A stretch of 64,000 bases of DNA from positions 519,333 through 583,332 of the forward strand of contig NZ_JAHYSS010000001.1 of assembly GCF_019802255.1 (NCBI RefSeq). The letters are read 5' to 3'. Of the stretch, positions 34,955 to 44,200 are shown piece by piece; position 1 is the first letter of the stretch, and every line of letters begins with the position of its first letter. The translations under genes were made by a program, and so were the position numbers. The stretch comes from Pedobacter polysacchareus (lineage in GTDB: Bacteria; Bacteroidota; Bacteroidia; Sphingobacteriales; Sphingobacteriaceae). A model generated the notes under the pieces. That model searched no databases. It had not been told where the DNA came from and was given only the letters and a program-made list of their open reading frames with translations.

Positions 34955-34987
34955 GTTAAGTGCGATTTACGGTTATTAAAAAATAAA

Positions 34988-36064
34988 ATGAAATCAGAGA
35001 ATATAAATAATACTTCTAATACTTCTGGTGAGATATCGTTGAAAGATCTTGTTCTCAAAATGAAAGAATGGTATAACTATCTTTTATCCAAATGGTTTAT
35101 TATTGTTTTTGTTGCGATTATTGGAGGAGTTCTAGGTTTTACATATGGATATTTAGAAAAACCGATTTATACCGCTACAACAACTTTTGTATTAGAAGAA
35201 GATAAAGGTGGAGGTGGAATAAGTTCTTTAGCTGGCTTGGCATCAATGGCAGGAGTTGATCTTGGTGGTGGTGGAAGTATCTTCCAAGGAGACAATATAA
35301 TTGAAGTCTATAAATCCCGTACAATGATCCAAAGGGCTTTGTTAAGTACGTTCATATTCGATGGAAAAAGGCAGACATTAGTTGATCGTTTTGTTAGTTT
35401 TAACGAAATGAATAAGAACTGGGAAAAGAACCCCAGGCTTAAAAATATTGATTTTTCAGATACGACGCATTTTAAAATATTACGAGATAGCTTGCTTGGT
35501 GAGATAGTAAAGAAAATTAGCAAAGAACAGTTGAGCATAGCTAAACCCGATAAAAAGCTAAGCATAATAAAAGTAGATGTTAAAACAAAAGATGAGCAAT
35601 TTGCAAAGGCATTTAATAATGCTATTGTTAAAAATGTTAATGATTTTTATATCCAAACGAAAACAAAAAAATCTTTGCAAAACGTGCTTATTTTGCAGCA
35701 AAAAACCGATTCAGTTCGTAGTGTAATGAATGGGGCTATTTATACCGCTGCTGCCATTGGTGATGCTACTCCCAACTTAAATCCTACTAAACAAGTTCAA
35801 CGTGTAGCTCCAATACAACGTTCTCAATTTTCAGCAGAGACTAATAAAACTATATTGGGTGAGTTGGTGAAAAATTTGGAACTATCTAAAATTTCGCTAA
35901 GAAAAGAAACACCATTAATACAAGTTATTGATGAGCCAATATTTCCACTGGAAAAACAAAAAACAGGCAAGGCTAAAGGGATGATGTTAGGAGTGATCAT
36001 ATCAGGACTATTGGTTGTTTTTGGTTTGATTATAAGAAAAATGATAAAAAATTTATTGAATTAA
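34988..36064 (+). CDS. wzz: Wzz-type chain-length determinant / polysaccharide co-polymerase
   Basis: 358 residues. Two TM helices, one at about 36-54 (WFIIVFVAIIGGVLGFTYGY) and one near the C-terminus (GMMLGVIISGLLVVFGLII), flank a periplasmic region. The PxFPxEK-like turn (EPIFPLEKQKTGKAKG) just before TM2 is the conserved Wzz motif. A Gly-rich stretch (GGGGISSLAGLASMAGVDLG) sits in the periplasmic part. No tyrosine-kinase domain is attached and no separate Wzc kinase or Wzb phosphatase gene is present in the window. It controls chain length with the Wzy polymerase encoded later. Confidence 0.9.
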   Translation: MKSENINNTSNTSGEISLKDLVLKMKEWYNYLLSKWFIIVFVAIIGGVLGFTYGYLEKPIYTATTTFVLEEDKGGGGISSLAGLASMAGVDLGGGGSIFQGDNIIEVYKSRTMIQRALLSTFIFDGKRQTLVDRFVSFNEMNKNWEKNPRLKNIDFSDTTHFKILRDSLLGEIVKKISKEQLSIAKPDKKLSIIKVDVKTKDEQFAKAFNNAIVKNVNDFYIQTKTKKSLQNVLILQQKTDSVRSVMNGAIYTAAAIGDATPNLNPTKQVQRVAPIQRSQFSAETNKTILGELVKNLELSKISLRKETPLIQVIDEPIFPLEKQKTGKAKGMMLGVIISGLLVVFGLIIRKMIKNLLN

Positions 36065-36066
36065 AT

Positions 36067-37065
36067 ATGGTTATATCTAATAAAAGAGTTTTAGTTACAG
36101 GTTCTGATGGTTTTATTGGAAGTCATTTAGTTGAACAGTTAGTTCGTGAAGGGTGTAAAGTTAAAGCTTTCGTATATTATAACTCCTTTAATAGTTGGGG
36201 ATGGCTAGATGCCTTACCTAAGGATATATTAAATGAAGTAGAGATCTTTGCTGGGGATGTAAGAGATCCTAATGGAGTAAGAACAGCAATGAAAGACATT
36301 GACGTTGTGTTTCACTTAGCTGCATTAATAGCTATTCCATTTAGCTATCACTCTCCAGATTCTTATATAGATACGAATGTTAAAGGAACTCTGAATATTG
36401 TTCAAGCCGCAAAAGATCTAGGTATAGAACGTGTATTAGTTACGTCAACTTCAGAAGTATATGGAACGGCTCAATATATACCTATTGATGAAAAACACCC
36501 TCGTCAACCTCAATCACCATACTCTGCTTCAAAAATTGGAGCAGACTGTATTGCGGATTCTTTTTATAGAAGTTTTGATTTACCATTGACTATCGTAAGG
36601 CCATTTAATACATATGGACCTAGGCAGTCAGCAAGAGCTGTAATTCCAACAATAATTACTCAACTTCTTAATGGAATGGAGGAAATTAAGTTGGGTGATA
36701 TTGTGCCAACTAGAGATTTACTATTCGTAAAAGATACAGTAATGGGATTCATAGAAATTGCTAAATCTGATGGATTAATAGGACATGATTGTAATATTGC
36801 AACGCAATCCGAGGTATCTGTTGGAGATCTGGCTAATGAAATTATATCACAAATTAATCCTAATGCAAAAATTGTTGTGGATAATGAACGGCTAAGACCT
36901 GAAAAATCAGAGGTTTTTAGGTTATACGGATCAAATGAGAAAATTCAGCAACACACGAATTGGAAACAATCATATAGTTTGCAAGCTGGATTGTCTGAAA
37001 CAATTGAATGGTTCCGTAATCCAGATAATTTGAAACAGTATAAAGCAAATATTTACAATATTTAA
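36067..37065 (+). CDS. legB: NAD-dependent 4,6-dehydratase, legionaminic acid pathway (LegB)
   Basis: 332 residues. Extended SDR: VLVTGSDGFIGSHLVEQLV, FHLAALIAIPFSYHSPDSYI, TSTSEVYGTA, SPYSASKIGADCIADSFY, FNTYGPRQSARAVIPTII. The sequence is that of the LegB group, which converts GDP-GlcNAc (or UDP-GlcNAc) to the 4-keto-6-deoxy intermediate. The order legB-legC-acetyltransferase-neuB-neuC-ptmE-legF that follows, mostly with 1- to 5-base junctions, supports the pathway assignment. Start ATG two bases after the wzz stop. Confidence 0.92.
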   Translation: MVISNKRVLVTGSDGFIGSHLVEQLVREGCKVKAFVYYNSFNSWGWLDALPKDILNEVEIFAGDVRDPNGVRTAMKDIDVVFHLAALIAIPFSYHSPDSYIDTNVKGTLNIVQAAKDLGIERVLVTSTSEVYGTAQYIPIDEKHPRQPQSPYSASKIGADCIADSFYRSFDLPLTIVRPFNTYGPRQSARAVIPTIITQLLNGMEEIKLGDIVPTRDLLFVKDTVMGFIEIAKSDGLIGHDCNIATQSEVSVGDLANEIISQINPNAKIVVDNERLRPEKSEVFRLYGSNEKIQQHTNWKQSYSLQAGLSETIEWFRNPDNLKQYKANIYNI

Positions 37066-37066
37066 T

Positions 37067-38218
37067 ATGAGCAACTTATTTAAGGAAGTTGCAGATTTTA
37101 TTAAAACACAATTTCCTAATCAAGATTTTATTCCATTACATTCTCCACTTTTTATTGGTAATGAGAGAAAATATGTGTTAGAGACATTAGATTCGACATT
37201 TGTATCATCTGTCGGTGCTTTTGTGAATCGTTTTGAATTAATGATGAGCGACATAACGGGCACTTCTTATGCTATAGCTATAGTTAATGGCACAAATGCC
37301 CTGCACATGGGATTATTATTAGCTGATGTAGAAAGGGGAGATGAAGTATTAACTCAGAGTTTGACGTTTGTTGCAACTTGTAATGCAATTAGCTATGCAG
37401 GTGCGCATCCAGTATTTATAGATATAGATGTAGATACATTAGGCTTATCACCAGCATCACTTAGAGACTTTTTGGAAAAGAATTCTGAGCTAAGGGAAGA
37501 TGGTTTTACTTATAATAAATCTACAGGTAAACGAATAAAGGCTTGTATTCCAATGCATACATTTGGATTACCTTGTCGGATTGATGAAATTGCTGCTATT
37601 TGTGATGTTTGGAATATTACTCTTATTGAGGATTCAGCTGAATCATTAGGAAGTTATTACAAGGGGCGACATACTGGGGGCTTCGGAAAAATAGGAGTTT
37701 TTAGTTTTAATGGAAATAAAACAGTCACCTGTGGAGGTGGCGGTGCACTAGTTACAAATGATGCTGAATTAGCAAAGAGAGCTAAACATTTAACCACACA
37801 AGCCAAAGTACCCCATGCGTGGGCTTTTGTACATGATGAAATTGGTTATAATTTTAGAATGCCAAATTTAAATGCGGCATTAGCTTGTGCCCAATTGGAA
37901 CAATTGTCCTTGTTTGTACAGAATAAAAGAGAACTTGCTGAACTTTATAATAAGAGGTTTAGTGATTTAAATTTGGAATTTTGTTCTGAAATAGAGGGAG
38001 CGAAGTCAAACTATTGGTTAAATACCCTTCTTCTTGAAAATAAAGTTGAGCGAGACGCATTTTTGGAATATATGAATAGTAACGGAGTAATGGCCCGTCC
38101 AGTTTGGGAGCCAATGCATCGTTTACCAATGTTTGAAAAGTCAGTAAAAGGCGATTTAGCCAATACTGAATCTGTTGCTGATAGATTAGTAAATATTCCT
38201 AGTAGTGTAAGATTGTGA
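37067..38218 (+). CDS. legC: LegC-type PLP aminotransferase
   Basis: 383 residues. DegT/DnrJ/EryC1 family: TSYAIAIVNGTNALHMGLLL, LTFVATCNAISYAGAHPVFI, HTFGLPCRI, EDSAESLGSYYKGRHTG, and GVFSFNGNKTVTCGGGG with the PLP lysine. The LegC subgroup transfers an amino group to C4 of the 4-keto-6-deoxy-GlcNAc nucleotide made by LegB. One base separates it from legB. Confidence 0.92.
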   Translation: MSNLFKEVADFIKTQFPNQDFIPLHSPLFIGNERKYVLETLDSTFVSSVGAFVNRFELMMSDITGTSYAIAIVNGTNALHMGLLLADVERGDEVLTQSLTFVATCNAISYAGAHPVFIDIDVDTLGLSPASLRDFLEKNSELREDGFTYNKSTGKRIKACIPMHTFGLPCRIDEIAAICDVWNITLIEDSAESLGSYYKGRHTGGFGKIGVFSFNGNKTVTCGGGGALVTNDAELAKRAKHLTTQAKVPHAWAFVHDEIGYNFRMPNLNAALACAQLEQLSLFVQNKRELAELYNKRFSDLNLEFCSEIEGAKSNYWLNTLLLENKVERDAFLEYMNSNGVMARPVWEPMHRLPMFEKSVKGDLANTESVADRLVNIPSSVRL

Positions 38219-38838
38219 TGAGCAGCGCCGTAATTATAGGTTTTTCGGGACATGCTTATGTCGTATTAGATACTTTAATGTCTCGGAATTTTCCAATTCT
38301 CGGGTACTGCGAATATGAATCGAAAGCATATAATCCTTATTCTTTGAAATATTTAGGATATGAAAAGGATGTGGAGGTATTGAAAATTTTAAAAGAGAAT
38401 AGTGTTTTTATCTGTTTAGGGGAAAATACAGTTCGAGGAAGAATCTTTAATTATTTGTTGCAAAATCAAATTTCTTGTCCTTCGATTATTGATATCTCGG
38501 CCAAGGTTTCTCCCTTAGCCGTAATTGGTGATGCTACGGTTGTTTTGCCCGGAGCTATTGTTAATTCCTGTGCTGAAATAGGGAAAGCAGTTATTTGTAA
38601 TTCATCTTCAATAATTGAACATGAATGTAAGATCTATGATTATAGCCATATTGCGCCTGGTGCAGTACTGGCAGGAAATGTTACTGTTGGATCTTTTTCA
38701 TTTATAGGTGCAAATTCAGTTATTAAACAAGGTATAACTATAGGTTCTAATGTTATAGTTGGAGCAGGATCGGTGGTTACGAAAGATATTCCAGATAATG
38801 TAATTGTTTATGGAAATCCAGCAAAAATTAAAAGATGA
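38218..38838 (+). CDS. NeuD/PglD-type sugar O/N-acetyltransferase (LegH role)
   Basis: 206 residues. N-terminal Rossmann-like part (VIIGFSGHAYVVLDTL), then a left-handed beta-helix with hexapeptide repeats (GDATVVLPGAIVNSCAEIG, IGSNVIVGAGSVVTKDIPD) and a YGNPAKIKR end. EHECKIYDYSHIAPGAVLAG carries the histidines used in PglD/NeuD catalysis. In this position it is most likely the N-acetyltransferase that follows LegC. The start is the ATG at 38218 overlapping the legC stop (TGATG); a GTG three bases earlier is also in frame. Confidence 0.85.
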   Translation: MSSAVIIGFSGHAYVVLDTLMSRNFPILGYCEYESKAYNPYSLKYLGYEKDVEVLKILKENSVFICLGENTVRGRIFNYLLQNQISCPSIIDISAKVSPLAVIGDATVVLPGAIVNSCAEIGKAVICNSSSIIEHECKIYDYSHIAPGAVLAGNVTVGSFSFIGANSVIKQGITIGSNVIVGAGSVVTKDIPDNVIVYGNPAKIKR

Positions 38839-39851
38839 ATAAAACATTAATTATAGCAGAAGCAGGAGTTAACCATAATGGTGATATTATGGTTGCAAAG
38901 CAGCTAGTGGATGCAGCAGCAGCAGCAGGAGCTGATTATGTAAAATTCCAAACATTTAAGGCCGATAGATTAGTTAGTAATAAGGCCAAAAAAGCCGATT
39001 ATCAAAATCAAAATACGGGTAATAGTGCCGAAAGCCAGTTAGAAATGCTTCAAAGATTAGAATTGTCTGAAGAGGACCATTTTACTTTGATATCGTATGC
39101 CAAGTCGAAGAATATAAAATTTTTTTCTACTGCTTTTGATTTAGTTAGTTTGGATTTTTTAAAAAAGTTAGACTTGTCCTTATTTAAAATTCCCTCAGGT
39201 GAAATTACTAATTTACCTTATTTGGAAAAGGTCGCAGAGTTAGCAGATGAGATTATCATTTCTACAGGAATGTGTACGATGGAAGAAATTGGAGATGCTG
39301 TATCCGTTCTAAAAAAGTTAACTTCAGCTAAAATTTCAGTACTTCATTGTAATACAGAATATCCCACACCTTATGGGGATGTGAATCTTTTAGCAATGAA
39401 TGAAATTAAAAGAGTTTTTAATGTTGATGTGGGTTATTCAGATCATACTTTAGGAATTGAAGTTCCTATTGCGGCAGTTGCATTGGGAGCAAAAATTATA
39501 GAAAAACATTTTACATTGGACAGAAGTCTTCCTGGACCTGACCACGCTGCTTCCCTAGAGCCAATAGAACTTAAGGCAATGGTATCGGCAATTCGAAATA
39601 TTGAGATGGCATTGGGTTCTGATATAAAAAAACCAAGCCCCTCTGAAACTAAAAATATAACAATTGCCAGAAAAAGTATACACTTAAAAGTAAGTAAAAA
39701 ACAAGGTGATTCAATTGAATTGTCTGATTTAGAGATGCTAAGGCCAGGAGATGGAATCTCACCTATGGATATGAGATCTATACTTGGAAAACGCGTTCTA
39801 AATGACTTAAACGAAGGTCATAAAATTGATATTAAAGATTTAGCTGAATGA
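38835..39851 (+). CDS. neuB: Nonulosonic (legionaminic) acid synthase, NeuB family
   Basis: 338 residues. TIM barrel with AEAGVNHNGDIMVAKQLVDA, YVKFQTFKADRLVS, KIPSGEITNLPYL, ISTGMCTMEEI, HCNTEYPTPYGDVNL, VGYSDHTLGIEV, EKHFTLDRSLPGPDHAASLE and a C-terminal SAF/antifreeze-like domain (ARKSIHLKV). It condenses phosphoenolpyruvate with the 6-deoxy-diacetamido-mannose made by NeuC/LegG. Given LegB and LegC beside it, the product should be di-N-acetyl-legionaminic acid (LegI activity) rather than sialic acid. ATGA overlaps on both sides. Confidence 0.94.
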   Translation: MNKTLIIAEAGVNHNGDIMVAKQLVDAAAAAGADYVKFQTFKADRLVSNKAKKADYQNQNTGNSAESQLEMLQRLELSEEDHFTLISYAKSKNIKFFSTAFDLVSLDFLKKLDLSLFKIPSGEITNLPYLEKVAELADEIIISTGMCTMEEIGDAVSVLKKLTSAKISVLHCNTEYPTPYGDVNLLAMNEIKRVFNVDVGYSDHTLGIEVPIAAVALGAKIIEKHFTLDRSLPGPDHAASLEPIELKAMVSAIRNIEMALGSDIKKPSPSETKNITIARKSIHLKVSKKQGDSIELSDLEMLRPGDGISPMDMRSILGKRVLNDLNEGHKIDIKDLAE

Positions 39852-40954
39852 GAATAGGTATATTAACCAGTTCAAGGGCTGATTTTGGAATCTACTTACC
39901 CTTATTAAAGGCCTTAAAAGAAGATGGCTTTTTTAAGGTAGAGATTATTGCATTTGGGACACATTTGTCTAATTTTCATGGTTATTCTTTAAATCAGATC
40001 CAGGATGCGGGCTTTAATGTTAAATATACTATAGATTCAATGCCGCTTTCCGATAGTCCCGACGCTATCGCATCAGCTATAGGATTGACTACTATCAAAT
40101 TTTCATCTTTTTGGAAGATGAATCATCATAATTTTGATGTTGTATTTTGCTTAGGAGATAGGTATGAAATGTTTGCTGCTGTTATGGCGGGAGTTCCGTT
40201 CCAAGTACAATTTGCTCATTTACATGGAGGGGAAAAAACATTAGGAGCTATTGATAATGTTTTTAGACACTGTATATCTCATGCATCTACAATACATTTT
40301 GCTTCTACTCAGACTTATGCTGATCGTTTAAAAGCTATGTTGGATGAACCTAAGCAGGTTTATAATGTTGGGGCAATAGGTCTGGAAAATATAGGGCAGG
40401 TAAAATTATTGACTTGTGAGGAATTTAGGGATAAATGGGGTGTAGACTTAAAAAAAACTACAATTTTAACGACTTTCCATCCAGAAACGGTAAATGCAGA
40501 TAAAAATGAATATTATGCAGATGAGTTAGTTAAAGTTATTAAAGCCAATGAGAAGTTTCAGTATTTAGTAACAATGCCAAATGCTGACACGGCTGGAAGT
40601 ATAATTAGAAAGGTTTTTATTCAAGAACTCGATTCTTTACCTAATGTTTTCTTAATTGAAAATTTGGGGACACAAAGTTATTTTACGGCAATGAAGTTTT
40701 GCGCATTTTTATTGGGGAATACTTCTAGTGGTATAATTGAGGCCGCTAGTTTCGGTAAGTATGTAATTAACCTTGGCGCAAGGCAAGAAGGGCGGGCTAT
40801 TGGACCGAATATTTTACAAGCATCCTTAACTCAGGAGTCAATTCAGTCAGCTCTGTCCAGCCTAGAAGGTATTAACGAGTTCTCTGGAGGTAATATTTAC
40901 TTCAAGACAGGCTCTGTAAATCAAGTTATCAAAATTTTAAAAGAATTAGTATAG
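39848..40954 (+). CDS. neuC: Hydrolysing NDP-sugar 2-epimerase, NeuC/LegG
   Basis: 368 residues. GILTSSRADFGIYLPLLKAL, CLGDRYEMFAAVMAG, HLHGGEKTLGAIDNVFRHCI, TFHPETVN, NADTAGS and LGNTSSGIIEAAS are the NeuC signatures. It releases the nucleotide while epimerising C2, giving the mannose-configured substrate of NeuB. In this operon it acts as LegG. Overlaps neuB by four bases. Confidence 0.93.
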   Translation: MRIGILTSSRADFGIYLPLLKALKEDGFFKVEIIAFGTHLSNFHGYSLNQIQDAGFNVKYTIDSMPLSDSPDAIASAIGLTTIKFSSFWKMNHHNFDVVFCLGDRYEMFAAVMAGVPFQVQFAHLHGGEKTLGAIDNVFRHCISHASTIHFASTQTYADRLKAMLDEPKQVYNVGAIGLENIGQVKLLTCEEFRDKWGVDLKKTTILTTFHPETVNADKNEYYADELVKVIKANEKFQYLVTMPNADTAGSIIRKVFIQELDSLPNVFLIENLGTQSYFTAMKFCAFLLGNTSSGIIEAASFGKYVINLGARQEGRAIGPNILQASLTQESIQSALSSLEGINEFSGGNIYFKTGSVNQVIKILKELV

Positions 40955-40959
40955 ATAAT

Positions 40960-42006
40960 ATGAGACAACACATAGTAAACCTAGGTGCCGAAGCAAGGAT
41001 CGCACTACGTGCTTTAGATGTGCTAAAAGACTTTGTAAGTAGAACACTTTTTGTTGTTAATGATGACAACAAATTGGTTGGTTCACTAACTGATGGGGAT
41101 ATTAGAAGAGGCTTGTTAAATGGATTGGAAATTTCTCATTCAATAGCTGATTTTATGAACAATAATTTCAAATATTTAAAGAGTTCTGAAGATAATATAA
41201 CCTTAATAAAAGAGTACAAAAATAATGGAATAAGTTTAATCCCATTAATTGATGATAATTTTCAGTTATTAGAAATTTTGGATTTAACAATTACCAAAAC
41301 AATACTTCCTGTAGCTGCACTTATAATGGCAGGTGGGAAGGGGGAGCGATTAAAACCGCTAACAGAACAAACCCCAAAACCAATGCTTAAAATTGGAAAT
41401 AAACCGATAATAGAGTACAATATAGACCGTTTAATTGCTTATGGTATTAAGGATATCTTTATCAGTGTAAAATACCTAAAAGAGCAAGTAATTAACCATT
41501 TTGGCAATGGTTCCTCAAAAGGCGTAAATATCTATTATATAGAGGAGGATGAGCCTCTCGGGACACTTGGAGCGCTTTCCTTGATTGAAAACCTTCATTA
41601 TGAAGATATTTTAGTGATGAATTCAGATCTATTGACAAATATAGATTTTGAAGATTTTTATCAGTTCTACATGCAAGAAAATGCGAGTATGGCATTGGCT
41701 AGCATCCCTTATAAGGTTAATATTCCGTACGCTGTATTGGAAACTTTTGAACATAAAGTTGCTTCATTTACTGAAAAACCAGATTATATCTATTATTCAA
41801 ATGGTGGAATATACTTGATGAAGGTAGCTTTAAGAGATATGTTTGTGAAAGGATCATACTTTAATGCAACAGATTTAATGGATAAGGTGATTGCAGATGA
41901 AAGACATAGTCTAGTTCATTTTCCATTGTTGGGCTATTGGTTAGACATAGGTAAGCATCAAGATTATTTAAAAGCTCAGGAAGATGTTAAACATATAAAT
42001 TTTTAA
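40960..42006 (+). CDS. ptmE: CBS-domain sugar nucleotidyltransferase, PtmE-like
   Basis: 348 residues. Two N-terminal CBS motifs (TLFVVNDDNKLVGSLTDGDI, NGISLIPLIDD) precede a sugar-1-phosphate nucleotidyltransferase domain (ALIMAGGKGERLKPLTEQTP, KPMLKIGNKPIIEYNID, EDEPLGTLGALSLI, VMNSDLLTNIDF, GYWLDIGKHQDYLKAQED). This fusion is the PtmE type of Campylobacter, which makes GDP-glucosamine for the GDP-based legionaminic pathway. Its presence is the reason I favour GDP- rather than UDP-linked intermediates here. Confidence 0.87.
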   Translation: MRQHIVNLGAEARIALRALDVLKDFVSRTLFVVNDDNKLVGSLTDGDIRRGLLNGLEISHSIADFMNNNFKYLKSSEDNITLIKEYKNNGISLIPLIDDNFQLLEILDLTITKTILPVAALIMAGGKGERLKPLTEQTPKPMLKIGNKPIIEYNIDRLIAYGIKDIFISVKYLKEQVINHFGNGSSKGVNIYYIEEDEPLGTLGALSLIENLHYEDILVMNSDLLTNIDFEDFYQFYMQENASMALASIPYKVNIPYAVLETFEHKVASFTEKPDYIYYSNGGIYLMKVALRDMFVKGSYFNATDLMDKVIADERHSLVHFPLLGYWLDIGKHQDYLKAQEDVKHINF

Positions 42007-42015
42007 TTATTAAAA

Positions 42016-42717
42016 ATGAAGACTTTATATATAATCCCTGCTCGTGGAGGCTCAAAAGGTATACCTGGGAAGAATATAAAATATTTATCTGGGAAACCTC
42101 TTATTTATTACACGCTGGATATAGCAAGAAAATTGGCTGCAGACGAGGATATTTGTGTAACTACTGATTGTGATGAAATTATTTCAGTTGTTAAAGCTTA
42201 TGGACTTCATGTGCCTTTTAAAAGACCTGAGGTATTAGCAACTGACACTGCAGGTACGTATGATGTTTTATTACATGCTATAGAATATTATGAGCAACAG
42301 GGGATAAAATATGATAATATTATGTTATTGCAACCGACGTCTCCATTTAGAACTAAAGAGAACTTAGTTGACATAAAGAATCTTTATCATAAAGAGCTTG
42401 ATATGGTGGTTTCCGTGTGCGAATCACATCAGAGTCCTTATTTTACTCTTTTTGAAGACAATAAAGATGGATTTTTAATGAAGTCAAAAGATGGGTATTT
42501 TCAGACACGTCAAGAAGCTCCGCCGGTTTATTTTTATAATGGGTCTCTTTATTTAATTAATGTAGCGTCCTTGAAAAAGACACCAATTCACTCCTTTTCA
42601 AGAATAAAAAAATATGTAATGGATGATATTCATTCGGTGGATATTGATTCTCCATTAGATTGGATGATTTGTGAAACAATAATAAGTGAAGGGTATATAG
42701 TAGATGAAAACAGTTAG
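42016..42717 (+). CDS. legF: CMP-nonulosonate (legionaminate) cytidylyltransferase
   Basis: 233 residues. PARGGSKGIPGKNIKYLSGK is the CTP-binding signature of NeuA/LegF/PseF enzymes; LQPTSPFRTKENL, RQEAPPVYFYNGSLY and DDIHSVDIDSPLDW follow. It activates the nonulosonate to the CMP form used by sialyltransferase-type enzymes. Overlaps the next gene by 14 bp. Confidence 0.9.
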   Translation: MKTLYIIPARGGSKGIPGKNIKYLSGKPLIYYTLDIARKLAADEDICVTTDCDEIISVVKAYGLHVPFKRPEVLATDTAGTYDVLLHAIEYYEQQGIKYDNIMLLQPTSPFRTKENLVDIKNLYHKELDMVVSVCESHQSPYFTLFEDNKDGFLMKSKDGYFQTRQEAPPVYFYNGSLYLINVASLKKTPIHSFSRIKKYVMDDIHSVDIDSPLDWMICETIISEGYIVDENS

Positions 42718-43546
42718 AATTATACCAAGATTAGATATTAAAGGTCCAAATCTTGTGAAAGGAATTCATTTAGAAGGACTAAGGGTCTTAGGTAGACCTG
42801 CTGATTTTGCTAAATATTATTATGAACAGGGTGCAGATGAATTACTTTTCATGGATGTTGTAGCATCTTTGTATGAGCGCAATAGTTTGCATAATATAAT
42901 ATCTGAAACGGCAAAAAGCATTTTTATTCCAATTACTGTCGGTGGTGGGTTAAGATCAATTTCTGATATTAGAGAAGTTTTACGAGCAGGGGCAGATAAG
43001 GTATGTATTAATACTGCTGCGATTAAAAATCCTGATTTTATAAAAAAAGCATCTTTAGAGTTTGGTTCGTCTACAATTGTTGTTGCAATAGAAGCAATTA
43101 AACAGTCTGATGGCCAATATATGGCCTTTGTAGATAATGGAAGAGAACATACAGGAATTGAAGTTGGTGGTTGGGCCGAAAGGGTAGAAGAACTAGGTGC
43201 AGGGGAGTTAATTATAACTTCTGTAGATCGAGAAGGCACAGGTAAAGGATTTGATATGGACTTATTGAACTTAATAGCTTCAAAACTATCAATACCTGTA
43301 ATCGCTCACGGTGGTGCTGGGAATGCTAATCATGTTATGGAAGTCTTACATAATGAAGATATTGAAGCAGTTTCTTTAGCATCAATATTGCACTATGAGG
43401 TACTTAGTAATTTTACAGTAGATTATGACAGTAAGGAAGGAAATTTTGATTTTTTAAAAAGTGGAAGAACATTTCAGAAATTTCTCCCTCTCCAGTTAAA
43501 AAAATTGAAGGAAAGTCTTTTAGTAAATGGTTTTGATTGTCGTTAA
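42704..43546 (+). CDS. HisF-like subunit of sugar amidination system 1
   Basis: 280 residues. A complete HisF TIM barrel (RIIPRLDI, VGGGLRSISDIREVLRAGAD, VSINTAA-like CINTAAIKNP, GAGELIITSVDREGTGKGFD, AHGGAGNANHVMEVL). D11 is kept, but the second catalytic aspartate of the histidine enzyme, at position 130, is Glu (VVAIEAIK). In the Pseudomonas WbpG/HisH/HisF and E. coli WbuXYZ systems HisF-type subunits help deliver ammonia from glutamine to an amidotransferase that turns an N-acetyl into an acetamidino group. Position between legF and HisH/amidotransferase genes argues for that role, not for histidine synthesis. Confidence 0.85.
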   Translation: MKTVRIIPRLDIKGPNLVKGIHLEGLRVLGRPADFAKYYYEQGADELLFMDVVASLYERNSLHNIISETAKSIFIPITVGGGLRSISDIREVLRAGADKVCINTAAIKNPDFIKKASLEFGSSTIVVAIEAIKQSDGQYMAFVDNGREHTGIEVGGWAERVEELGAGELIITSVDREGTGKGFDMDLLNLIASKLSIPVIAHGGAGNANHVMEVLHNEDIEAVSLASILHYEVLSNFTVDYDSKEGNFDFLKSGRTFQKFLPLQLKKLKESLLVNGFDCR

Positions 43547-43557
43547 TATTTAGCAAA

Positions 43558-44196
43558 GTGAAAAAGATAGTAATTGTTGATTATGGCTTAGGAAATCTCT
43601 ACAGTATAGAGCAAGCATGCATACATGTTGGTTTCCCTCCAATAATTTCAGGTAAAACTGAGGATATTCTTAGTGCTGATTATTTAATACTACCGGGTGT
43701 TGGCGCATTTGGTGTTGCAATGCAGTCTTTGAAAGATACTGGTTTAATTGAAACCATTAAGGAATATGCTAAGTTAGGTCGACCTTTAATGGGTGTATGT
43801 CTTGGCATGCAGTTGTTATTTGAAGAAAGTGAAGAGTTTGGAAATAATGTGGGATTGGGCTTAATCAAAGGAAATATTGTTAAGTTTCCAAAGTATATTG
43901 AGGATCAAAAAATTAGAATTCCTAATGTTGGTTGGCGTAAAATATATGCACCAGCAAATATAAGTTGGAATGAAACCCCATTAAGAGATATTGAACAGGA
44001 ACGGGATCATGTCTATTATATTCATTCCTATTATGCTAAGCCAAAAAATATAGAGGATATTTTGTGTTTATCTGAATATAATGGATTAGAATATGTATCA
44101 GGTGTTCACTGTAATAATATTTGGGGATTTCAGTTTCATCCAGAAAAGAGTGGGGAAGAAGGGCTTACAATCTATAAAAGATTTTTAGAAATTTAA
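43558..44196 (+). CDS. HisH-like glutaminase of sugar amidination system 1
   Basis: 212 residues. Class I glutamine amidotransferase: KKIVIVDYGLGNLYSIEQA, LPGVGAFGVAMQSL, MGVCLGMQLLFE with the nucleophilic Cys, and FQFHPEKSGEEG with the His and Glu of the triad. It hydrolyses glutamine to supply ammonia through the HisF-like partner. I place the start at GTG 43558, giving a family-typical KKIVIVDYG beginning; a TTG at 43537 would overlap the HisF gene by 10 bp and add seven residues. Confidence 0.88.
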   Translation: MKKIVIVDYGLGNLYSIEQACIHVGFPPIISGKTEDILSADYLILPGVGAFGVAMQSLKDTGLIETIKEYAKLGRPLMGVCLGMQLLFEESEEFGNNVGLGLIKGNIVKFPKYIEDQKIRIPNVGWRKIYAPANISWNETPLRDIEQERDHVYYIHSYYAKPKNIEDILCLSEYNGLEYVSGVHCNNIWGFQFHPEKSGEEGLTIYKRFLEI

Positions 44197-44200
44197 ATAA

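Noticed and set aside
36067-42717. Sialic acid (Neu5Ac) or pseudaminic acid pathway
   Set aside because: LegB/LegC plus NeuC and the CBS-nucleotidyltransferase fit legionaminic acid; PseB/PseC/PseG homologues are not seen, and a plain sialic acid route would not need LegB and LegC.
42704-44196. Histidine biosynthesis genes hisF and hisH
   Set aside because: No other his genes nearby, altered catalytic aspartate in HisF, and direct linkage to an N-acetyl sugar amidotransferase in a glycan locus.
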